DNA of 61,247 bases, taken from the NCBI GenBank assembly GCA_045807945.1, contig JBJMGI010000110.1, positions 1 through 61,247 on the forward strand, given 5' to 3'. The notes below the pieces were generated by a model. That model was not told the origin of the DNA and made no database searches. It worked only from the letters and a program-made list of their open reading frames with translations. The translations under genes and the position numbers were made by a program. Every line of letters begins with the position of its first letter. Position 1 is the stretch's first letter. Positions 1 through 7,416 of the stretch are shown here, in pieces. Source of the DNA: CAVQGF01 sp045807945 (GTDB lineage: Bacteria > Acidobacteriota > Terriglobia > Terriglobales > Acidobacteriaceae).

Positions 1-668
1 CCATCAAAGCTGGTATCGAGCCAGGTGATGTTGCCGCCGACGGAAAAATTATCAACAACCACGTTGTCGGAAGGTGTAACCACTACCACTTCACCGTTGG
101 CACAACCGACATAGACGCTTCCGCCGCCCGGCACCTGCGAAATGGCCTGCGGTCCGCTGCATCCCGTCAGTGGGACTGCCTTGACCACCGACAGTGAGAA
201 GTCCACCACTGCAAGCGAATCCAAAGAATTCAGCGTGATGTAGAACTTTCCGTTCTGGCGGCTCCCCACAAAGTTCGCGCCCGAGCCGTTCGGCAGCGAA
301 GTCGTACTCACCGTGCCGAATGGGACGCCTGTCTGAAAGCTGCTAGCCGAGTTGTCGACGGAGTTCGGGACCACGGCGCGTCCGCCACCGAAGGTTAGCC
401 CGATCATTACCGGATCCACGCCTACCTGCTGCACGCCGACGTTGGTATCGCCGGGGACATCCACCATCGTCACCGAGCCCGCAGCAAGGCCGTTAGCGCT
501 TGCGGCGAACAGGGCGCGATCCAGGGGCGCCGGATCACCCGTTTGCGTGGGCAGCGGGATAGCGATCTGGCGGAAGCTCTGGCTGCATCCGGCCAAAACT
601 ATGGAGAGCACTCCCAAACTGAATAGCACAGCGCGCCTGCGCGATGCCCGGCCAAAACTACCTGTCAT
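1..668 (-). CDS. Secreted lipoprotein, possible beta-propeller, 3' end outside window
   Basis: The frame opens with ATG at 668 (GGAG a few bases upstream) and stays open to the window edge, so the C-terminal part is missing. The N-terminus is a lipoprotein signal: basic residues, a hydrophobic stretch, then a lipobox ending in LAGC near residue 32. The mature part contains short glycine/valine-rich segments (for example GSVYVGCANGEVVVV and GKFYITLNSLDSLAVVDF) that resemble blades of YncE/YVTN-type beta-propellers. This is inferred from pattern only; a different beta-rich surface protein is possible. It lies downstream of the Ku gene on the same strand with a 144-base gap holding a GGGACT/AGTCCC inverted repeat (742-765). 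Confidence 0.68.
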   Translation of the reverse strand, partial: MTGSFGRASRRRAVLFSLGVLSIVLAGCSQSFRQIAIPLPTQTGDPAPLDRALFAASANGLAAGSVTMVDVPGDTNVGVQQVGVDPVMIGLTFGGGRAVVPNSVDNSASSFQTGVPFGTVSTTSLPNGSGANFVGSRQNGKFYITLNSLDSLAVVDFSLSVVKAVPLTGCSGPQAISQVPGGGSVYVGCANGEVVVVTPSDNVVVDNFSVGGNITWLDTSFD

Positions 669-812
669 TCGTACTCCAATAATGGAAGGAATAGGAGGAG
701 AGACTTATTGTACGGTTTAGACGCGAAACGGGCAATTTCGAGGGACTGAGGCCCTATTGAGTCCCCCGCCAAGGCTCTATCCGCCTTGATAAGCGTGATC
801 CGCCGTAAGGAG

Positions 813-1667
813 TTAGGCGGCCTTTTTGGACTTTTTCTTCGCCGATTTCTTGGGTACCAGGTGCACCTCGGACACGGCTTCGGCGCGTCGCGGAGGCTTC
901 TTCCCGGTCTGCTCCAAGCTCTGTTTCAGAGCGGCCATCAGGTCCACCACCGGGGCCATCTTGCGTGGCTTCTCGACCTCGGTGACTTCCCTGCCTTCGA
1001 GCTTGGCCTGGATGAGCTTTTTGACGTTGTCCTCAAAGGTGTCGTGGTACTTCTCCGGCTCGAACTTGCCGGCGAGGGCCTCGATGAGCTGGTGGGCCAC
1101 CTTGACCTCGGCTTCCTTCACCTGGACATCGACTTTGCCAAAGCTGTCGAGCCGTTTTACCTCCTCCTTGTAGTACATGGTGTGGAGCATGATGCCGCCC
1201 TCGGAGGGCCGCAGCATCACCGTGTACTCGCGGTTATGCATGGTGAGCTTGGCAATGGCGAGATACTTGGTCTCTTCGAGCGCGCGGGCGAGCAGCGCGT
1301 AGGGACGGCGGCCTGCTTCTTCGGGCATAAGGTAATAAGAAGATTCGAAGTAGATGGGATCGACCTCGCTCTGCTTGACGAACTCGAGGATCTCCATAGC
1401 TTTCGCAGTCTTGGGCTCGATCTTCTTGATCTCTTCCGGCTCGACGACCACATATTCACCCTTGCGGTACTCGAAGCCCTTGACGATCTCGCTGCGCTCG
1501 ACGACACGCTCGTCGGCGGGGCAAAAGAGTTGCTGCTTGATACGGACGTTGTCCTCGCGGTGCAGCATGTGGAACGAGACACGGGTGCCGCGCGCCCCGC
1601 TGAACAAGCGCACCGGCATGGAGATGAGTCCGAAGGTGAGAAACCCGGTCCAAACGGAAGCGGCCAT
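813..1667 (-). CDS. ku: Bacterial Ku, DNA end-binding protein of non-homologous end joining
   Basis: A 284-residue protein matching the length and layout of bacterial Ku. It starts MAASVWTGFLTFGLISMPVRL, the characteristic Ku N-terminus, and contains the Ku core (roughly residues 10-190, with HMLHRED, CPADERVVERSEIVKGFEY and HTMYYKEEV). The last dozen residues form a lysine-rich tail (KKSAKKKSKKAA), typical of Ku tails that bind DNA. Bacterial Ku forms a homodimeric ring on double-strand break ends and recruits the ligase LigD. No ligD lies in this window, so the partner must be elsewhere. Its neighbours are unrelated, suggesting a stand-alone transcript. Confidence 0.97.
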   Translation of the reverse strand: MAASVWTGFLTFGLISMPVRLFSGARGTRVSFHMLHREDNVRIKQQLFCPADERVVERSEIVKGFEYRKGEYVVVEPEEIKKIEPKTAKAMEILEFVKQSEVDPIYFESSYYLMPEEAGRRPYALLARALEETKYLAIAKLTMHNREYTVMLRPSEGGIMLHTMYYKEEVKRLDSFGKVDVQVKEAEVKVAHQLIEALAGKFEPEKYHDTFEDNVKKLIQAKLEGREVTEVEKPRKMAPVVDLMAALKQSLEQTGKKPPRRAEAVSEVHLVPKKSAKKKSKKAA

Positions 1668-1846
1668 TTAGAGCTCCTGAAAATCGGCACGGACGAGGCG
1701 TCCGCGCCCACACAAACTACCTACACTTTTCGATGCTGGTCCGGAGCTGGTTGCTGCCGCAAGGTGGCGCGGCATCCAAAAGGTGAGTAGAAGCGTCAGA
1801 TGTAGTCAGACAGTGGAAGTTGTTCCCCCCTGGTGAGGAGTAAGTC

Positions 1847-2515
1847 GTGCGGGCCCCCGTTCTTCCTTTGGTACTTTTCCTGGCAATTGGTTCCGGGTTT
1901 GCGCAAAAAGGCGCCAAGCCGGTCAGCACTGACGACAACTCCATCACCGATCACGCGCTGCTGAAGTATCTGGAAGCGAATCCTTACCAGCACGGCCAAT
2001 ACCATGGATACGAAGACGGCTTTCAGGCCGGCGACGTTGACTTCCACTTACAGCGTCCGGAGCCGGACTTCAAGAAGGTGAAGGAATATCGCGCGGCGTC
2101 GCGCGGCTACGAAGATGGCGATAAGGACCAGTACCGCACCGGATATCAGAACGGGTACATCCTGGGATATCACGACGCGCAGGCAGGAAATCCGTTCGCC
2201 GGGTTTAATCGGCTGGAAGCTGCTGCGACGAACAAGCCGGTGGAAGTAGCAGATGACTCAGCCGCGAGCGACGACGTTGCCGATAAGCTGGAACTCGCGG
2301 CGCTGAAGCAGCCGATACAGGTTCCGTTCGCGGCCGTCTTCCCCAAACCAAGAGAAGTACAGGCCCCTGGACCATCGCGGGAGACGATCCTGGCGCGCAT
2401 CATGAACAACCTGCGGCGCACGTTCATGCCTGGAGTTGTGACTCCGAATGCCGCGGCAGGAGTGTCGGCAAACTCTTTTACTGGTCAGGGCGCAGGACAG
2501 GCGAATCGGCAGTAG
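1847..2515 (+). CDS. Secreted protein with GYxDG repeats, function unknown
   Basis: A 222-residue protein starting at GTG 1847, chosen because GAGGAG ends six bases upstream. Residues 1-19 form a signal peptide ending in GFAQ. The central part (about residues 45-110) carries repeated short motifs of the form GYEDG, GYEDG, GYQNGY and GYHDA, rich in Gly, Tyr, Asp and His. The C-terminal half is low-complexity, rich in Ala, Pro and Asn. Not recognised as a named family. The repeated aromatic/acidic motif could bind metal or a surface partner, but that is a guess. Its 3' end overlaps the convergent gene on the other strand by 38 bases. Confidence 0.72.
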   Translation: MRAPVLPLVLFLAIGSGFAQKGAKPVSTDDNSITDHALLKYLEANPYQHGQYHGYEDGFQAGDVDFHLQRPEPDFKKVKEYRAASRGYEDGDKDQYRTGYQNGYILGYHDAQAGNPFAGFNRLEAAATNKPVEVADDSAASDDVADKLELAALKQPIQVPFAAVFPKPREVQAPGPSRETILARIMNNLRRTFMPGVVTPNAAAGVSANSFTGQGAGQANRQ

Positions 2516-2912
2516 CGGGCTTGTCGGACTCTGCGCGGATCATTCCCTTTTCATCAACGTAAAACGCACGATGCTCGGCGTCGAACGTCTTGGGCGTGAG
2601 CTGCACGGCGTAGCGGTCTTTGCCTGGAGCGTGGAAGGCGACGGTGTACTCGCCGCGATCGGTCTTCGCCATTCGCGGGGTGAAGGAGCCGTTGTGCACG
2701 AGTTGCTGCAGCGACGTCGCGTACTTGTTGTGCTTTTTCTTGTAAGCGCGCTGCGCGTCAACGACGGTGCGCATGTACCCGAGCGCGCCAGCCTCGGGGC
2801 GGGAGTGCGCCGGGTCTCCCTTGAACATCGGTTTGTAGGTCTCTTGCCCTAGAAGCGGCCCCGAGAGGCACGCGAGAGCCAAGACCGCTACAGCGAATCG
2901 CTTAGCAATCAT
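2478..2912 (-). CDS. Small secreted protein with pilin-like central segment, function unknown
   Basis: A 144-residue protein if started at ATG 2912; the frame can be extended to 2987, but the 2912 start puts a clean signal peptide (MIAKRFAVAVLALACLSGPLLGQ) at the N-terminus and is preferred. The mature part contains ALGYMRTVVDAQRAYKKKHN followed by KYATSLQQL, a pattern seen after the helix of pseudopilin-like proteins in acidobacteria, then a beta-rich C-terminal part (GEYTVAFH, DRYAVQLTP, RAFYVDEKGMI) like the H-type pilin fold. There is no prepilin peptidase site, so it is more likely a soluble periplasmic relative than a pilin. Divergent from the regulator at 2989. Confidence 0.72.
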   Translation of the reverse strand: MIAKRFAVAVLALACLSGPLLGQETYKPMFKGDPAHSRPEAGALGYMRTVVDAQRAYKKKHNKYATSLQQLVHNGSFTPRMAKTDRGEYTVAFHAPGKDRYAVQLTPKTFDAEHRAFYVDEKGMIRAESDKPATADSPVLRPDQ

Positions 2913-2988
2913 AAGTACTAAACCCTTTAGATGCTTTGAAGAATAGCCAATTAAGGATATGCTACGCAGGTTCCACAAGGAAGACAAA

Positions 2989-3645
2989 ATGAAACCGGCC
3001 CCGGCTAAGAGACCGAAAATACGAATCGCTGTGGTGGAAAGCGACCCGCTACGATTTGTCGGCTTTCGCGCGCTGTTCGACGACGAGAGTGATTTCGAAC
3101 TTATCGCGTCTTCGCTGGGCGACGTGGCCCGGCATCAAGACGCGGATATCGCGATGCTCGGCAGCCGCGACGGCGGAAACCTGTTCGACGTGATGGCCAG
3201 CTTCAAGGCTGCGCGTCCTGACCTGCGCATCATCGTGACCGGACGCGGCGCCGATGACGAAACCATTTTGAAGGCGCTGGCAGCGGGCGCGAAGGGCTAT
3301 GTGGACGAAGCCGCCACGCCCACCGAGTTCGTCCAGGCGCTGAGGATCGTGCATCAGGGATCTGTGTGGGCGCCGCGACGCGTGCTCTCGACGTTCATTG
3401 AGCGCGTGACGTCGTCGCCAGGACGCATCTTCCCCGCCGGGCGCGTGACTTTCACCGACCGCGAAAAGGAAGTGCTGGAGCTGCTGGTCGCCGGCCGCTC
3501 AAACAAAGAAATAGGCAGCGTGCTCGGGATCGAGGAGCGCACAGTGAAGGCGCACGTCGCCAAGCTTATGCGCAAGGTCGGCGTGCAAAACCGCATCGCG
3601 CTGAGCGTTCACGCTATTACTCACAACCTGGTAACTGCAAAGTAA
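2989..3645 (+). CDS. LuxR/NarL-type regulator with degenerate receiver domain
   Basis: Receiver-like domain (about residues 10-120) followed by a LuxR-type HTH (about 150-212; FTDREKEVLELLVAGRSNKE then IGSVLGIEERTVKAHVAKLM). The start at ATG 2989 is preferred because AAGGAAG lies six bases upstream; ATG 2959 in the same frame adds ten residues. In NarL relatives the phospho-acceptor Asp ends the VVLMD strand; here the aligned segment reads IAMLGS, so Asp is replaced by Gly. The conserved Lys near GYLLK is also missing (GYVDEA). The protein probably binds DNA without phosphorylation, perhaps controlled by expression or another ligand. No sensor kinase is adjacent. Confidence 0.9.
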   Translation: MKPAPAKRPKIRIAVVESDPLRFVGFRALFDDESDFELIASSLGDVARHQDADIAMLGSRDGGNLFDVMASFKAARPDLRIIVTGRGADDETILKALAAGAKGYVDEAATPTEFVQALRIVHQGSVWAPRRVLSTFIERVTSSPGRIFPAGRVTFTDREKEVLELLVAGRSNKEIGSVLGIEERTVKAHVAKLMRKVGVQNRIALSVHAITHNLVTAK

Positions 3646-3939
3646 CGGTACTTAGGGACACTGCCCTTGGCGGCCGTGTCCATGACCTTCGGTGACATTG
3701 CGCGAGTGTGAGCGCGACCGTATCCTCGCCTCACCTACCACAGAACCTGGGAGATGGGGGTTGGGACTGGTAACGAGGGTCACCGGTCACAACCCCCTGA
3801 CTATTTAGAAGCGGCCGCTAGCTTCTAGCCCCTAGCTAAGCAGAAACCCCAGAATCTAAACTCTAAAACCACAACCCACAGCCGGAAAATTCAGTTATTC
3901 TGCATCTAAGCCAGAAACTCACAAACGAAAGGCTCCCCC
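3646..3939. other. Intergenic region of 294 bases, no gene seen
   Basis: Just after the regulator is an imperfect stem (GGACACTGCC near 3657 with GGCGGCCGTGTCC near 3669) that could end its transcript, but no T-tract follows. Further on are short repeats around CTAGC (near 3818-3838). The segment presumably also carries the promoter of the SYLF gene; no clear -35/-10 pair was picked out. Confidence 0.3.
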
Positions 3940-4728
3940 ATGCTGAAAAAGCTGTTCGTGGTAGTACTGCTGTGCTCCGCCGTTTGGGCAAAAGATAATT
4001 CCGATCGCCGCTCGGGCGACGTTGATCGCCTGAGGGCCGCGGGCGAGATCCTGAACGACATCATGGCAGCGCCAGACAAGGGCATTCCGGAAGAGATCAT
4101 TGGCAAGGCCGACTGCCTTGCAATCGTCCCGTCGCTGAAGAAGGGCGGGTTCATCGTTGGCGGATCGTACGGCAAAGGCGTAGCGACGTGCAGGCTCGCC
4201 TCCGGATGGAGCGCACCTGTCTTCTTCCGCATGGAAGGCGGAAGCGTTGGGTTCCAGATCGGGGCGCAAGAAGTGGACCTGATCATGGTCATCATGAACA
4301 GCAAGGGCATGACCGCGATGCTGCATAACAAAGCCAAGCTCGGCGCTGACGTTTCGGCGGCAGCGGGGCCGGTGGGACGCCATGCCGAGGGCATGACCGA
4401 TTGGAAGCTGCGCGCGCAAGTGCTGACTTATTCGCGAGCGCGCGGATTGTTCGCGGGCGTGAGCCTAGAAGGTTCGTCCATTCGCCAGGACAACGACGAC
4501 ACGCGTGCGTTCTACGGACGCATGGTGCCTTACAGCACGTCGCTCGCTGGAAATATCGCCGCTCCGGCGGATTCGCAAGGGTTCTTAGCGCCGGTCGCGA
4601 AGTATGCCGGCGCCGGTGCGGAGACAGAAAAGCCAGCGGAAGCGAAAACTGCGCCTGCTCCGAGCGCGGCTCCGACCTCCGAGGCTAAGCCGGAGCCAGC
4701 GCCTGCTCCCAATCCGCAAATGAAATAG
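3940..4728 (+). CDS. SYLF/Ysc84-domain lipid-binding family protein, secreted
   Basis: A 262-residue protein with a signal peptide (MLKKLFVVVLLCSAVWA) followed by a SYLF (Ysc84/DUF500) domain over about residues 25-205. Family hallmarks visible are IPEEIIGKADCLAIVPSLKK, the glycine-rich GGFIVGGSYGKGVATCR, and GSVGFQIGAQEVDLIMVIM. Eukaryotic SYLF proteins bind phosphoinositides and actin; bacterial ones are exported and of uncertain role. The C-terminal 50 residues are low-complexity Ala/Pro/Glu/Lys, perhaps a flexible tail. AAAGG lies upstream of the ATG. A strong bidirectional terminator follows, shared with the convergent cytochrome gene. Confidence 0.93.
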   Translation: MLKKLFVVVLLCSAVWAKDNSDRRSGDVDRLRAAGEILNDIMAAPDKGIPEEIIGKADCLAIVPSLKKGGFIVGGSYGKGVATCRLASGWSAPVFFRMEGGSVGFQIGAQEVDLIMVIMNSKGMTAMLHNKAKLGADVSAAAGPVGRHAEGMTDWKLRAQVLTYSRARGLFAGVSLEGSSIRQDNDDTRAFYGRMVPYSTSLAGNIAAPADSQGFLAPVAKYAGAGAETEKPAEAKTAPAPSAAPTSEAKPEPAPAPNPQMK

Positions 4729-4747
4729 GTACGACATTGCTGGAAAC

Positions 4748-4778
4748 AAAAAAGACGCCGCGTTGGCGTCTTTTTTTT
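4748..4778. terminator. Bidirectional intrinsic terminator
   Basis: Perfect 12-base stem (AAAAAAGACGCC at 4748-4759 with GGCGTCTTTTTT at 4765-4776) around a GCGTT loop. T-tracts occur on both strands, so it can end both the SYLF gene (plus) and the cytochrome c gene (minus). Confidence 0.93.
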
Positions 4779-4799
4779 GCAGCTCACTGCAAAAGCGAA

Positions 4800-5333
4800 T
4801 CAGTGATGATGGTGCTCGTGCGGCTTCGCGCCGCTTTCCATCTCTTTGTGCTCTTCTTCTTCTTCCTTAAAGATTGCGGGCGCGCCCAGGCTGCCTTTGG
4901 GCGGCAGGTGGCGCATGTACTGCACGATTTTCCACATCTCCTCCTCTTCGAGAATTCCCTTCCAAGCAGGCATACCTGAGGGGCCAATGCCGTTCTGGAT
5001 TATCCAGTGCAGCTGTCCGTCGGTGTAGTCCTGCACGTCTTTGGAGGCGAGGTCGGCGACAGGTGGAGACATCTGCTCGGCGAAAGGGACTCCGGTATTC
5101 TGGCCATCCAGTCCGTGACAGATCTGGCAGTGGTGCTGGAAGTGCTCCCCGCCTTCTTTGGCGGCGTCAGGCGAGTACGCGATGGGATTTTTGTCGTCTT
5201 TGCCGCCGACCGTGACCTTACTCTTGATGGTCTTTGCTACGGAGCTCTCCATAGAGCCGGGTTTCGTGACGCCGCAGGCGGCAATGGTCAGGATGATGAA
5301 TGCGGAGGCGATCGACACCAAAATACTTTTCAT
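4800..5333 (-). CDS. Lipoprotein c-type cytochrome with His-rich C-terminus
   Basis: A 177-residue protein with a lipoprotein signal (lipobox TIAAC, Cys20) and one haem-binding motif CQICH at residues 69-73. A Met within GPSGMPAW, about 50 residues later, is a plausible axial ligand, as in small cytochrome c/cbb3-type cytochromes. It probably transfers electrons on the periplasmic face of a membrane. The C-terminal 20 residues are strongly charged (a run of Glu, then Lys, ending HEHHHH), an unusual metal-binding-like tail. The start at ATG 5333 has GAGGAAA upstream. No oxidase or other respiratory gene lies beside it, so its redox partner is unknown. Confidence 0.93.
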   Translation of the reverse strand: MKSILVSIASAFIILTIAACGVTKPGSMESSVAKTIKSKVTVGGKDDKNPIAYSPDAAKEGGEHFQHHCQICHGLDGQNTGVPFAEQMSPPVADLASKDVQDYTDGQLHWIIQNGIGPSGMPAWKGILEEEEMWKIVQYMRHLPPKGSLGAPAIFKEEEEEHKEMESGAKPHEHHHH

Positions 5334-5441
5334 CTTGTTTCCTCGTAAGTGATGGCGGCCATTATAGCCAACAAGATTCTTCGTCGCCCGCTACGGCGGA
5401 CTCCTCAGGGGCAATAGCTGAAGCACGCGTCTTTGCCGAAC

Positions 5442-5467
5442 CAGAGACGCGGCATGCCGCGTCTCTG
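5442..5467. repeat. Perfect 26-base palindrome
   Basis: The sequence from 5442 (CAGAGACGCGGCA) is followed by its exact reverse complement (TGCCGCGTCTCTG) up to 5467. It sits alone between divergent genes (cytochrome c, minus; acyltransferase, plus). It may be a transcribed hairpin, a dispersed palindromic repeat, or an operator; no second copy was seen in the window. Confidence 0.85.
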
Positions 5468-5510
5468 CGTGCAAGGTAATGGGTGCGGGTTACACTGAAT
5501 CCGCCTCTGG

Positions 5511-6416
5511 ATGAAGCTGCGCTACAAACTCGAGTACGCACCCGTGTGGCTGCTAGTACATGGGATCGGAATCTTGCCGCGCCCACTTGCTCGCGCAGTG
5601 GGCATTCTCATCGGCTACAAGGCATATTTGCTGCTGCCGAGATTACGACGCGTGGGCATGCGCAACCTGCAATTGGCGTTCCCCGAGAAGACGAAAAGTG
5701 AGCGGAAGAAAATCTTGCGAGGGGTTTACGTCTCGCTGGGGCGGCAGCTCGCGGAGTTCTGCTTGTTGCCCCGCTACACGCGCGAGAACACAAAGAACCT
5801 TTTCAGCTACGACGGATTCGAGAATTACGAGGCCGCCAAGGCGCGGGGCAAAGGGATTTTTTTTCTGACGGCGCATTTCGGTGGATGGGAGATCAGCTCA
5901 TTCCTTCACTCCCTCTATGGATATCCAATGCACATTATCGTGCGGGACCTGGACAACCCGTATGTGCAGCGGCTCGTCCAGCGCTATCGAAACCTCCACG
6001 GTAACCAGACGCATGACAAAGACGACTTTGCCCGTGGACTGATCGAGGCGATGCGGAATGGCCAGGCGGTGGGCGTTCTGATGGATACAAACATGACGCC
6101 CCCGCAAGGGGTGTTCGTAGATTTTTTCGGCACTCCGGCTTGCACCGCGAGCGGTATTGCGCGAATCGCCGCCCGGACCGATGCGGCCGTGATCCCCGCC
6201 TTCATGATTTGGGACTCGGTTCTCAGCAAATACCGGCTGCGGTTTGAACCGGCGTTGGAGTTGGTCCGCACCGGCGATGATGACGCTGATACCGTCGCAA
6301 ATACGGCACGATTCACGAAAGCGATTGAAGGTATCGTGCGGCGATTCCCAGAGCAGTGGTTATGGGTGCATAGGCGGTGGAAGACCAGGCCTGAGGGCCA
6401 GCCGCCGATCTATTAA
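5511..6416 (+). CDS. LpxL/HtrB-family lipid A acyltransferase-like protein
   Basis: A 301-residue member of the lysophospholipid acyltransferase family (LpxL/LpxM/HtrB type). The catalytic HX4E motif is present at His122-Glu127 (HFGGWE), and an N-terminal hydrophobic segment (about 10-40) would hold it at the inner membrane. Members transfer an acyl chain from acyl-ACP to the lipid A precursor. lpxD follows 18 bases downstream in the same operon, which supports a lipid A role, although acyl transfer to another lipid cannot be excluded. No strong Shine-Dalgarno sequence precedes ATG 5511. Confidence 0.92.
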   Translation: MKLRYKLEYAPVWLLVHGIGILPRPLARAVGILIGYKAYLLLPRLRRVGMRNLQLAFPEKTKSERKKILRGVYVSLGRQLAEFCLLPRYTRENTKNLFSYDGFENYEAAKARGKGIFFLTAHFGGWEISSFLHSLYGYPMHIIVRDLDNPYVQRLVQRYRNLHGNQTHDKDDFARGLIEAMRNGQAVGVLMDTNMTPPQGVFVDFFGTPACTASGIARIAARTDAAVIPAFMIWDSVLSKYRLRFEPALELVRTGDDDADTVANTARFTKAIEGIVRRFPEQWLWVHRRWKTRPEGQPPIY

Positions 6417-6434
6417 TGATGTAGTCTCATCTCG

Positions 6435-7412
6435 ATGACACTTAGCGAAATCGCGCGCGCATTGCAGGGCGATATAAGCGGCGACGCGGATGTGAATGGC
6501 ATCGCCAGCCTGAAGTCTGCCGGCCCCGGCGACCTGGTCTATGCAGCGGATCCCGAGGCGTTAGATCAAGCTTTGAAGAGCTCGGCGTCCGCCATCATTG
6601 CGGGAGAGTTCGCACGCGAGCACAAGCCTGGTAAGCCGGTCATCATCGTCGACAACCCTAAACTGGCCTTTGCGCGCGCGGCGAAGATGCTGGTTTCCGC
6701 GAAGCCGCCGGCGGGAATCAATCCGACTGCGATCGTTTCACCGGAGGCAAAGCTGGGCAAAGAGGTCTTCATCGGCCCATTGTGCGTGATCGCTGGCGGA
6801 AGCATTGGCGACGGGACTCACATTGGAGCGCGGTCCACCGTTGCCCCGGATGTGATCATTGGGAACAATTGCAAAATCCATGCCAACGTGACCATACGTT
6901 CCGGCACCACTCTCGGGAACAACGTGGAAGTGCAGTCGGGCGCCGTGCTGGGTAGCGATGGCTTTGGCTACGTGCGCGACGAAGAAACTGGAAGTTACGA
7001 AAAATTCCCGCAGATCGGGCGCTTGGAGATCGGAGACGATGTCGAGATCGGCGCGAACGTAACCATCGATCGCGGAGCACTGGACGCAACCGTGATCGGT
7101 CGTGGCGTGAAGATTGACAACATGGTGCACGTCGGCCACAACGTCACCATCGGAGAGAACGTGGTGATCGCCGCCCAAACGGGGATCTCGGGCAGCGTGG
7201 TCATCGAGAAGAACGCGATCATTGCCGGGCAGGTTGGGATCGCAGACCACGTGCGCATTGAAGAAGGTGCCATTCTCGGAGCGCAATGCGGCGTTCCCAG
7301 CAACAAAGTGATACGCGGCAAAGGCGTCGTATTCTGGGGTACTCCGGCGCGACCGATCCGCGAATACTTAAAAGAGCTGGCGACCTTGGCACGGCTCGCG
7401 AAAAAGAAGTAG
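6435..7412 (+). CDS. lpxD: UDP-3-O-acylglucosamine N-acyltransferase
   Basis: A 325-residue LpxD, close to the usual 340. An N-terminal uridine-binding domain (residues 1-95; GDISGDADVNGIASLKSAGP) is followed by a left-handed beta-helix of hexapeptide repeats (about 97-300). The catalytic His aligns with His235 in HVGHNVTIGEN (His239 of E. coli). The segment GSDGFGY, involved in substrate binding in this family, is present. It adds the second acyl chain to UDP-3-acyl-GlcN in lipid A synthesis in the cytoplasm. It follows an LpxL-like gene and is 4 bases ahead of a P-loop gene, making a three-gene operon. Confidence 0.97.
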   Translation: MTLSEIARALQGDISGDADVNGIASLKSAGPGDLVYAADPEALDQALKSSASAIIAGEFAREHKPGKPVIIVDNPKLAFARAAKMLVSAKPPAGINPTAIVSPEAKLGKEVFIGPLCVIAGGSIGDGTHIGARSTVAPDVIIGNNCKIHANVTIRSGTTLGNNVEVQSGAVLGSDGFGYVRDEETGSYEKFPQIGRLEIGDDVEIGANVTIDRGALDATVIGRGVKIDNMVHVGHNVTIGENVVIAAQTGISGSVVIEKNAIIAGQVGIADHVRIEEGAILGAQCGVPSNKVIRGKGVVFWGTPARPIREYLKELATLARLAKKK

Positions 7413-7416
7413 ACAC

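Noticed and set aside
786..1790. 334-codon open frame on the plus strand
   Set aside because: Antisense to Ku, which is certain.
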